The translations under genes were made by a program, and so were the position numbers. Below are positions 33,311 through 41,377 of a DNA stretch of 64,000 nucleotides, one piece after another (position 1 is the stretch's first letter; each line of letters starts with the position of its first letter). The DNA comes from Geminicoccus harenae (GTDB lineage Bacteria; Pseudomonadota; Alphaproteobacteria; Geminicoccales; Geminicoccaceae): contig NZ_JABGCL010000021.1 in assembly GCF_019800005.1 (NCBI RefSeq), forward strand, positions 1 to 64,000, in the 5' to 3' direction. Under the pieces are notes generated by a model. The model had not been told where the DNA came from, made no database searches, and was given only the letters and a program-made list of their open reading frames with translations.

Positions 33311-34584
33311 CTTGGTTCCCTTCCGCGCTCACTGGCGGCATTGCTGGTACTGGCACCTCCCCTGCCCAGCGCCGCATCCAGTAGCCCCGCAATACGCTCG
33401 ATACCACGCCCGGAGTCAAACCCGACGACTACGTCACCGCGGGCCACACGCCCATATGCTTGGCGCAGCTCGGGCCTGGTCAGCAGTTCGGCGAGCGCTG
33501 CGGCCAGGGCTGCCGGGTCGTCCGGCGGCACGAGCCGGCCGTTCCGCCCGTCCTGGACCAGCTCGGCCACCGAGGCGGCATGGGTGGACAGGACCGGCAG
33601 GCCGCACGCCGCGGCTTCCACCACCACATTGGGCAGCCCGTCGCGATCGCCGTCCTCGGCGACCCGGACCGGCAGCACGAACAGGTCGGCCCGGGCATAG
33701 GCTTCCCGCACCCGGGCCGCCGGCTGCGGGCCGGCGAAGTTCACGCGCGGGGCCAGGCCCAGCGCCTGCGCGTGGGCGGCGAGCTCCAGCAGGAGCGGCC
33801 CGCCGCCGACATGCTCGAGCTGCCAGTGGAGCCCCGGCGGCAGCCGGGCCAGGGCGTTCAGGAGCAGGAACAGACCCTTCTTGGGCACCGCGCGCGCGAT
33901 CGTGAGCAGCCGCACCGGATCGCCGGGATCGCTGCCGTCGCGTGGCGGCCGCTCCGGGGGCGGGGCGAACCGGCAGGGATCGACGCCGTGATGGACCAGA
34001 TGGACCCGGCCCGGCGGGGCCAGGGCCTGGAGATGGCGGGCACCCGCCTCGGTGCAGGTGGCGCAGAAGCGCACCTGCACCAGCTTCTCCGCCTTGTCCC
34101 AAGCAGGCGTGGTCCAGATGTCCTTGGCATGGGCCGAGACGGCGAACGGCAGGTCGCGCATCAGTGCCGCATAGCGCGCGACCGAGGCAGGCGTGTGCAG
34201 GAAATGTGCGTAGAGCAGTGCCGTGTCCGGCTCCTGCTCGGTCGCCAGCACGCAGGCCTGGCCGAAGCGGCGTACCCGGTTCTCGGTGGGGTCGCGCCGG
34301 TAGTCGGCGAGGTAGCGGCGCAGCGCCAGGGGATAGCCCGGCAGACGGGTGGCCGCGCGCACCGCGGCGGCCACCCGGGCAGGCTCGTCCTCCAGATATT
34401 CCGGCAGGTAGCGCACGGGCGCGCGGACCGCCTCGTGGAGATCGTGGATCGCCGGATCGGTCGGATGGCGCAGCGACACGATCGCCAGCTCGAAGCCGCG
34501 CCGCTCCAGCCCCAGCAGTTCCTGGGCGATGAAGGTCTCGGACAGGCGGGGCCAGCCCTTCAGGACGACGGCGATCTTGGGCAG
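33307..34584 (-). CDS. GT4-type glycosyltransferase with non-ATG start
   Basis: About 425 residues. The conserved GT4 N-terminus PKIAVVLKGWPRLSETFIAQ lies upstream of the first GTG (34479), so the gene must begin earlier. The only usable codon before an in-frame stop at 34597 is a CTG at 34584, directly ahead of that sequence. Downstream are HAKDIWTTPAW, LVHHGVDPCRF, LLTIARAVPKKGLFLLLNAL, LEHVGGGPL and LPNVVVEAAACGLPVLSTHA, all typical of retaining glycosyltransferases. First gene of the overlapped chain running to 27.9 kb. It begins 103 bases after the second GT28-type gene ends. Confidence 0.85.
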   Translation of the reverse strand: MPKIAVVLKGWPRLSETFIAQELLGLERRGFELAIVSLRHPTDPAIHDLHEAVRAPVRYLPEYLEDEPARVAAAVRAATRLPGYPLALRRYLADYRRDPTENRVRRFGQACVLATEQEPDTALLYAHFLHTPASVARYAALMRDLPFAVSAHAKDIWTTPAWDKAEKLVQVRFCATCTEAGARHLQALAPPGRVHLVHHGVDPCRFAPPPERPPRDGSDPGDPVRLLTIARAVPKKGLFLLLNALARLPPGLHWQLEHVGGGPLLLELAAHAQALGLAPRVNFAGPQPAARVREAYARADLFVLPVRVAEDGDRDGLPNVVVEAAACGLPVLSTHAASVAELVQDGRNGRLVPPDDPAALAAALAELLTRPELRQAYGRVARGDVVVGFDSGRGIERIAGLLDAALGRGGASTSNAASERGREPS

Positions 34585-34687
34585 GACGGGTCTCGGTCAG
34601 GCGAAACTGGGGATGGACCGGCCGGGGCACGGCCGCGCGGAGCCTGCCCGCGCTGCCGCGCCGACACAAGCGGGCAGGGCCGGCCGG

Positions 34688-35902
34688 TCAGGCGCTGCGG
34701 CGGGCGATCAGCCGGTGGACGACCGGGTCGCGCTCCAGCCAGGGGCGCATGAACTCCTCGATCCGCGGCAGGCCGTCCAGCATCCCGCTGATCCTGGCGC
34801 CGGCGGGTGCCGGCCAGCCCGGCAGGGCGTGAAGGCAGGCAGCCATGATCGAAGGGTCGCGCCGGCCGTCGTCGGGGAGCATGCGCAGCAGGCCCAGCTG
34901 CTCGGCACGCTCCGCCCGGATCGCCTGCTCCAGCCGCGGCCGGGTGCGCGGCACCACCAGGGCCGGCTTGCCGAAGGACAGGATCTCGCAGAACGTGTTG
35001 TAGCCGCCCATCGCGACCACGCCGAGCGCCCGGTCGAACAGCGGCTCGGTGCGGGCGGCGAAGGTCAGCATGGTGACCTCGGGTAGATGCTGGGCGCGTT
35101 CCATGAAGGCGGCGCGCCGTTCGCGGTGCATGAAGGGACCGAGCAGCACCACGGCCGGATGCGGCAGGCTCCGGTCGGTCTCGTAGGCGGAGAGCACCCA
35201 GTCGATCAGATCCTCGCCATCGCCGCCGCCGCCGGTGGTGACCAGGACATAAGGCCGGTCCGGCAGCTCGATGGCCGGCTCCAGGCCGGCCGTCTCGGAA
35301 ACGTGGCGGCGCAGATAGCCGGTGAAGCGGGTCTTGGCGGCCAGCCCGGCCCAGTCATGGATCTGGTCCAGCGGGTCGCTCATCTCCGGCGTGCCGTACA
35401 CCCAGATCTCGTCATAGAGCGAGCGCAGGGCCGGCAGCACGTTCTTGCGCCGCCACTCCTCCTCCAGGCTGGCCGGGTCGTCCATCACGTCGCGCAGGCC
35501 CAGCACCAATCGGGTGCCACGCTCCTTGAGCAGGCGCAGGGTGTGCTCGACCTCGCCGCGCAAGCCCAGCGGCTCCTTGTCGACCAGGAACACGTCGGGG
35601 TCGAAGATCGCCGCGGCGTGCTCGATGATCGAGCGGCGCATCTCCAGCGTCTTCTCCAGGTCGATATGCAGCCCGAGCGGCGTGTAGTCGCCATTGCGCA
35701 GCTTGATGACGCCAGGGATGCGGATGAAGTCGACGCGGGTCTTGAAGTCGAAGCTGCCGATGATCGGCGAGCCGGACAGGATCAGGACCGACAGATCCTT
35801 GAAGCGCTCGACCAGATGGTGCGCGATGGTCCGGCAGCGCCGCAGGTGACCCAGGCCGAAGCTGTCATGGCTGTAGATCAGAAGGCGGGCGTGATCGTTC
35901 AT
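34688..35902 (-). CDS. MurG-like glycosyltransferase (GT28-type), second copy
   Basis: 404 residues. It starts LLIYSHDSFGLGHLRRCRTI, with a GLGHLRR acceptor loop very like that of the gene at 30.5 kb. The donor domain has VLVTTGGGGDGEDLIDWVL, VVAMGGYNTFCEILSFGKPA and VVPRTRPRLEQAIRAERAEQ. The two GT28-type proteins share overall plan but differ in length and loop detail, so they are paralogues rather than a recent duplication. Likely role: addition of a sugar to a lipid-linked acceptor. Probably the first gene of the minus-strand glycan block, with the desaturase 100 bases upstream. Confidence 0.85.
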   Translation of the reverse strand: MNDHARLLIYSHDSFGLGHLRRCRTIAHHLVERFKDLSVLILSGSPIIGSFDFKTRVDFIRIPGVIKLRNGDYTPLGLHIDLEKTLEMRRSIIEHAAAIFDPDVFLVDKEPLGLRGEVEHTLRLLKERGTRLVLGLRDVMDDPASLEEEWRRKNVLPALRSLYDEIWVYGTPEMSDPLDQIHDWAGLAAKTRFTGYLRRHVSETAGLEPAIELPDRPYVLVTTGGGGDGEDLIDWVLSAYETDRSLPHPAVVLLGPFMHRERRAAFMERAQHLPEVTMLTFAARTEPLFDRALGVVAMGGYNTFCEILSFGKPALVVPRTRPRLEQAIRAERAEQLGLLRMLPDDGRRDPSIMAACLHALPGWPAPAGARISGMLDGLPRIEEFMRPWLERDPVVHRLIARRSA

Positions 35903-36002
35903 GCGGCTCTGATCCGTGGGCGGCCGGCGGCGGAAGATGGCAGATTTCGACGGCGCCGCCTACCTGCGGACGAAGGCGCGCCGCCGGTGCTGCGCCATGT
36001 GC

Positions 36003-36944
36003 CTACATGAACGGGTGCCTGGGCAGGTCGAAGGGGGTCAGCAGGAAGCGGCGGAAGACCTCCAGATAGCCGCCGTCGAAGACGTAGTGGCCGTTCTCCT
36101 GGTGGAGCAGGGTGCGATGCTCGCGGTAGTAGCGGGGGATCGCGTACCAGGGCAGGTCCGGGCGCTTGTGATGGACGTAGTGCAGGTTGTTGTTGAGGAA
36201 CAGGAAGCTCATCAGCGGGCCCGCCTCGACCAGAGCGGTGCGCTCCTCCGGGGTCTCGTGCGCGATGTGCTCGCAATAGGAGCGGACCAGGCTCAGCGAG
36301 GTGCCGGGCAGGACGAACAGCAGGAGATACTGCCAGGCCGGCAGGCCGCAGACCCCCGTCACCCAGTACAGCACCAGCGCCACCGACGGCACATGCCAGA
36401 GCCAGTAGCCGAGATTGGCGCGATCGCCGCGCAGCACGGCCAGCGCCTCGTAGCGCAGGAACTGGCCCACGATCAGGAACGGGCCGACCGTCAGCCGGCC
36501 GAGCAGGGTATGGTTGAAGACCAGGATCTGGCGCCACCAGCCGGGCAGCGTGGCCCACCGCTCCGCCGGGACATAGTAGCTTTCCGGGTCGCGGCGGGGA
36601 TCGGTCAGGTGATGCAGCTTGCGGTGATGGGCCAGATGCGAGGCGCGATAGACCGGATAGGGCAGCCAGAGGTTCAAAGGCAGATAGACCGCCACATGGT
36701 TCAGCCAGCGCCGGGTCGTCATCAGCTCGTGCAGCGCCTCGTGCTGGAGCGAGCCATAGAGCGCCATGGTGAAGGCGGCGCCGGGGAGCAGGAGCCACCA
36801 GGGAAGTGCGGTGGCAAACCAGGTCAGGGTCAGCCAAGCCAGCCAGGCGCCGGCGACGCTCGCCCAGGACATCCAACCTTCAGAAGCAATCAATTCGGAC
36901 TTGATCAACCGAGAAGTAGCAACCTGTTCAATCGTGTCCGCCAT
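36003..36944 (-). CDS. membrane fatty acid desaturase
   Basis: 313 residues with several membrane spans. The three histidine boxes of di-iron membrane desaturases/hydroxylases are present: HEALHEL (about 68), HLAHHRKLHH (about 103-112) and HYVHHK near the end. The extra motif SYCEHIAHETPEERT resembles beta-carotene ketolase/fatty-acid desaturase relatives. It introduces a double bond or hydroxyl into a lipid chain in the inner membrane. It lies at the head of the minus-strand glycan block and divergently from the solute-binding gene, so the product may be a modified glycolipid (inference). Confidence 0.9.
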   Translation of the reverse strand: MADTIEQVATSRLIKSELIASEGWMSWASVAGAWLAWLTLTWFATALPWWLLLPGAAFTMALYGSLQHEALHELMTTRRWLNHVAVYLPLNLWLPYPVYRASHLAHHRKLHHLTDPRRDPESYYVPAERWATLPGWWRQILVFNHTLLGRLTVGPFLIVGQFLRYEALAVLRGDRANLGYWLWHVPSVALVLYWVTGVCGLPAWQYLLLFVLPGTSLSLVRSYCEHIAHETPEERTALVEAGPLMSFLFLNNNLHYVHHKRPDLPWYAIPRYYREHRTLLHQENGHYVFDGGYLEVFRRFLLTPFDLPRHPFM

Positions 36945-37039
36945 GTCCCGTCCTTGTTTACGAGAAATGGCTTGTTCTACCGAAATTCATGTCGCCGTAG
37001 AAGAGGCAGTCCCCCTGGGAAGGGAGCAGTGTCGGCGCG

Positions 37040-37067
37040 TTGACAGGTAGGCTGGAACCGATACGGT
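37040..37067 (+). promoter_or_regulatory. candidate sigma-70-type promoter for the 37-41 kb transporter
   Basis: A perfect TTGACA (37040-37045) is followed, after 16 bases, by TACGGT (37062-37067), which matches TATAAT at three positions. Transcription would begin near 37074, about 55 bases before the solute-binding gene ATG. It lies in the 185-base gap between the divergent desaturase and binding-protein genes. The -35 match is strong and the -10 weak. Confidence 0.4.
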
Positions 37068-37129
37068 TCGCAGGGGGCGATTCGGATCCACGATCCGGAC
37101 CGGCATATCCTGACGACAGGGAGGAGCTC

Positions 37130-38824
37130 ATGGCCGATCGTGAGAACAGGATTCATCCGTTCATCCCGAAGCTCGTCGACCAGTACGAGCAGCGCAAGGT
37201 CGACCGGCGCGAGTTCCTACGGACCTCGACGCTGCTCGGCCTGTCGGCGGCCACCGCCTACGGCATTGTCGGCAGGATCGACGGACCCGGCTTCGTCCCG
37301 CAGGCCCGCGCCCAGGACGCGACGCCCAAGAAGGGCGGCATCGTCCGGGTGTCGATCCGCATCCCGGACCTGTCGACGCCGCACATCTTCTCCTGGGTTT
37401 ACGACAGCAACTCGGTCCGGCAGTGCAACGACTACCTGACCCGTACCGGCGTCGACAATATCACGGTGCCGTGGCTCCTGGAGAACTGGGAGGCTTCCGA
37501 CGACCTGAAGACCTGGACGCTCCGGCTGCGCAAGGACGTCAAGTGGTCGAACGGCGAGCAGTTCGTCGCCGACCATGCGATCTGGAACCTCAAGCACATG
37601 CTGGACCCGGCCACCGGCTCGTCGGTGCTGGGCCTGTTCAGCGGCTTCCTGGTGGAGGACAAGGACACCGGCCAGAAGGACGCGGACGGCAACCCGGTCA
37701 TGACGACCGATTACTGGGACGCCAACGCGATCGAGAAGAAGGACGACTTCACCATCGTCCTGAACGGCAAGGGCCCGCAGATGGCGGTGCCGGAGAACCT
37801 GTTCCACTATCCGGCCTTCATGCTCTGGCCCGAAGACAACGGGAAGTGGGGCGTGGGCTCGCCCGGCACCGGCCCGTTCGATCCGGCCGTGATCGAGACC
37901 GGCAAGCGGGCGGTGTTCAAGGCGCGCGAGGGCTACTGGGGCGAGGGCCCCTATCTGGACGAGCTCCACTTCATCGACCACGGCGACGATCCCTCGGCGC
38001 AGGTCGCGGCGATGGCGTCCAGGCAGGCCGACGGCATGTACGAGGCCTCGGTGACCCAGTACGAGGTCCTCAAGCAGATGCCGCACCTGGAGCTCTACCA
38101 GGGCGTGTCGGCGCAGACCGGCGTGGCGCGGGTCCATCCGATCAAGCCGTTCGATGATGCCCGGGTCCGCAAGGCGCTGCGCCTCGCGGTGGACACGCCC
38201 AAGCTCCTGCAACTGGCCCATCTGAACATCGGCGCGCCCGGCGAGCACCATCATGTGGCTCCGGTCCATCCGGAATATGCCGATATCGGGCTGATGCAGC
38301 AGGACATCGAGGGGGCCAAGAAGCTGCTGGCCGATGCCGGCTACCCGGACGGCATCGAGGCCGAGATCTCCTGCAAGCAGGACCCGGCCTGGGAGCTGAT
38401 CGCCGTGCAGGCGATGACCGAGATGTGGAAGCAGGCCGGCATCAACGTGAAGATCAACGTGATGCCGTCCTCGGCCTATTGGGACAACTGGACCAAGGTG
38501 CCGTTCGGCTTCACCGCCTGGACCCACCGGCCGCTGGGGGTGATGGTGCTGGGCCTGGCCTACCGCACCGGCGTGCCGTGGAACGAGTCGAACTGGTCGA
38601 ACAAGAAGTTCGACGAGCTGCTCTCGGTGGCGGAGGGCATCCTGGACGTGGAGGAGCGGCGCCAGGCCATGGTGCCGATCGAGGAGCTGATGCTTGAGGA
38701 AGGCCCGGCGGTGATCCCGCTGTGGCGCGGCATGTTCACCTTCTGGGACAAGAAGGTCGGCGGCTTCAAGCAGCACCCGACCAGCTACATCTTCGGCGAG
38801 CAGCTCTATCTCAACGAGGCGTGA
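37130..38824 (+). CDS. ABC transporter substrate-binding protein, family 5, Tat signal
   Basis: 564 residues. The N-terminus has a twin-arginine signal, VDRREFLRTSTLLGLSAATA, preceded by about 20 charged residues, with a cleavage site near ARAQDAT. The mature protein is a DppA/OppA-type binding protein: SIRIPDLSTPHIFSWVYDSN, WTLRLRKDVKWSNGEQFVAD, FDDARVRKALRLAVDTPKLL. It binds a peptide or peptide-like solute in the periplasm. GGAGG lies about six bases before the ATG at 37130. Followed by two permease genes but no ATPase; the double ATPase at 27.9 kb is the likely partner. A second, longer family-5 binding protein sits next to that ATPase. Confidence 0.93.
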   Translation: MADRENRIHPFIPKLVDQYEQRKVDRREFLRTSTLLGLSAATAYGIVGRIDGPGFVPQARAQDATPKKGGIVRVSIRIPDLSTPHIFSWVYDSNSVRQCNDYLTRTGVDNITVPWLLENWEASDDLKTWTLRLRKDVKWSNGEQFVADHAIWNLKHMLDPATGSSVLGLFSGFLVEDKDTGQKDADGNPVMTTDYWDANAIEKKDDFTIVLNGKGPQMAVPENLFHYPAFMLWPEDNGKWGVGSPGTGPFDPAVIETGKRAVFKAREGYWGEGPYLDELHFIDHGDDPSAQVAAMASRQADGMYEASVTQYEVLKQMPHLELYQGVSAQTGVARVHPIKPFDDARVRKALRLAVDTPKLLQLAHLNIGAPGEHHHVAPVHPEYADIGLMQQDIEGAKKLLADAGYPDGIEAEISCKQDPAWELIAVQAMTEMWKQAGINVKINVMPSSAYWDNWTKVPFGFTAWTHRPLGVMVLGLAYRTGVPWNESNWSNKKFDELLSVAEGILDVEERRQAMVPIEELMLEEGPAVIPLWRGMFTFWDKKVGGFKQHPTSYIFGEQLYLNEA

Positions 38825-38906
38825 GCCGGCTCAACCGGGCGGCCCGAAGCGGGCCGCCCCCCGCCTCCCCCGGTAGCCGCAACCTCGCTCGCGGATAGCA
38901 ACGACG

Positions 38907-39847
38907 ATGCTGAACTTCGTCCTGCGCCGGCTCGGCCAGATGGCATTCACGATCATCGTCGCCTCGTTCCTGATCTTCGCCGTTTCCGAATGGACGCCCG
39001 GCAGCGTCGCCCGCAAGACGCTCGGGCCCTATGCCACCGAGCAGCAGGTCCAGATCCTGACGGAGGAACTGGGCCTGGATCGGCCGGTGGTGGTCCGCTA
39101 CCTCGAGTGGGCCGGCAACATCCTGCAAGGCGATCTCGGCTACTCGACCCTCTACAAGCAGCCGGTGGCGCCGATCTTCCGGGACCGGCTGGCCAATACC
39201 GCAATGCTGGCGGCGATCGCGTTCGCGATCATCGTGCCGGTCTCGATCCTGTTCGGGGTGCTGGCCGGGATGCGCGAAGGCTCGCTCCTGGACCGGGTCA
39301 TCTCGGTGGCGGCGATCATCTGCACCTCCCTGCCCGAGTTCGCGCTCGGCGCCTTCCTGTCGTCGATCTTCGTGATCTGGCTGGGCATCCTGCCCGGCAC
39401 CTCGACCCTGGATCCCGGCAGCGGCTGGAGCATCGCCAGCCAGCTGGTGCTGCCGGTCATGGTCATGGTGCTCTACGACGCCGGCTACGTGATCCGGATG
39501 GTGCGCGCCTCCATGATCGAGGTGATGCTGGCACCCTATATCCGCACGGCGATCCTCAAGGGCCTGAGCTTCCCCGACGTGATCCGCCGCCATGCGCTGC
39601 GCAACGCGCTGATCGCCCCCTTCACCGTGATCCTGCTGCAGATCAACTATCTGATCACCGGTGTGGTGGTGGTGGAGGCAGTGTTCGCCTATCCGGGCTT
39701 TGGCCGGATGATGCTGGAGGCGGCACTGAACAAGGACGTGGCGCTGATCGAGGCGGGTGCTTTGGTCGCGGTCGCGATCGCGGTCACCACCCAGGTCGCC
39801 GGCGACATCGGCTACATGCTCCTCAACCCGCGCATCCGGATCGCGTG

Positions 39848-39848
<1 letters not shown>
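38907..39848 (+). CDS. ABC transporter permease, DppB type
   Basis: 313 residues. The first helix MLNFVLRRLGQMAFTIIVAS is the classical DppB start. A periplasmic stretch (TPGSVARKTLGPYATEQQV to DLGYSTLYKQPV) precedes five further helices, and the EAA loop is in GLSFPDVIRRHALRNALIAP. It makes half of a dipeptide/oligopeptide-type import channel. It starts about 80 bases after the binding-protein gene and overlaps the second permease by one base (TGATG). Confidence 0.95.
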
Positions 39849-40726
<878 letters not shown>

Positions 40727-40738
40727 GGAAAGCGAGCA

Positions 40739-40776
40739 GGCAAGCGAGCGAGGAACACAGTCCTAGTTCTCTTGCC
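40739..40776. terminator. possible hairpin after the permease operon
   Basis: GGCAAG (40739-40744) pairs with CTTGCC (40771-40776), and inner GAAC (40753-40756) with GTTC (40766-40769). It stands 13 bases after the permease stop, where a terminator would be expected, but there is no run of T after it. It may be a simple stem that slows polymerase or protects the message end. Weak. Confidence 0.3.
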
Positions 40777-40805
40777 TTGGGCTGATGATAGGAATATAAG
40801 CAATT

Positions 40806-40841
40806 CAACTCGGATCGTTAGGATTGCGAGCAGACGAGTTG
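40806..40841. promoter_or_regulatory. inverted repeat ahead of the tailspike-like module
   Basis: CAACTCG (40806-40812) is inverted as CGAGTTG (40835-40841) with 22 bases between. It ends 13 bases before the ATG at 40855. An AT-rich GAATATAAGCAATTC lies just upstream (40791-40806) and may be part of a promoter. The repeat could be an operator or a leader hairpin covering the first ribosome site. Confidence 0.35.
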
Positions 40842-40854
40842 CGAGGTCCTGATC

Positions 40855-41178
40855 ATGAGCACCCTCTTGCCTCTGGACGATAACGGGCACCCGATCACGA
40901 TTCTCGGCTTCGTGCCGCGCGGCACGCAGAAGCTCACGGTCGGCACGGCCTCGGTGCGCAGTACCGCCCTGGCCGCCGATATCGCGGTGATCAGCCTGAT
41001 CGCGACCGGCCCGGTCCGCTTCGAGCTGGGCGGTGCCACGGTAACCGCGGACGCGGCCACCAGCCCCTATCTGCATCCGGGCGTCTATGTGGACCTGCCC
41101 GTGCCGGGCCATGCCAGCCATGTGGCGCTGATCGCCGAGAGCGGCACCTGCCAGGCCTATGTGATCGGGCGGACCTGA
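40855..41178 (+). CDS. hypothetical small beta-rich protein, phage-structural-like
   Basis: 107 residues without a signal peptide or membrane helix. The sequence alternates short hydrophobic strands with turns (ITILGFVPRGTQKLTVG, IAVISLIATGPVRFELGG, VYVDLPVPGHASHVALIAES), as in compact beta-sandwich proteins found beside phage tail fibre genes. I do not recognise a named family. It is the first of three genes packed end to end with the tailspike-like gene. The next ATG begins one base after its stop. Confidence 0.6.
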   Translation: MSTLLPLDDNGHPITILGFVPRGTQKLTVGTASVRSTALAADIAVISLIATGPVRFELGGATVTADAATSPYLHPGVYVDLPVPGHASHVALIAESGTCQAYVIGRT

Positions 41179-41179
41179 G

Positions 41180-41377
41180 ATGGCGCTGCGCCTGGGGCTG
41201 GCGCAGACCCTGGCATTCTCGGGACAGGTCTCCGCCGAGCTGCTGCCGCCCGTTTCGCCGCCGCCACCGCCTCCCCCACCGCCGCCGCCGGTCGTCGAGA
41301 CCAGCTTCCTGCTGGCCGCGAGCGGCGACCCGCTGGTCGACGAGGCCGGCAACAACCTCGTCTGGGAGAATTCCTGA
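41180..41377 (+). CDS. 65-residue protein with proline run, phage-structural-like
   Basis: Residues about 25-37 are an unbroken proline-rich run (PPVSPPPPPPPPPPPVVE). It is preceded by a mildly hydrophobic N-terminus and followed by a short globular tail, LLAASGDPLVDEAGNNLVWE. Short proteins of this shape, ending in a D-E-A-G-N-N-L-like tail, occur in phage tail regions as linkers or tail-tip accessories; this assignment is by resemblance only. Its stop overlaps the next gene's ATG (TGATG), so the module is translated as a unit. Confidence 0.5.
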   Translation: MALRLGLAQTLAFSGQVSAELLPPVSPPPPPPPPPPPVVETSFLLAASGDPLVDEAGNNLVWENS

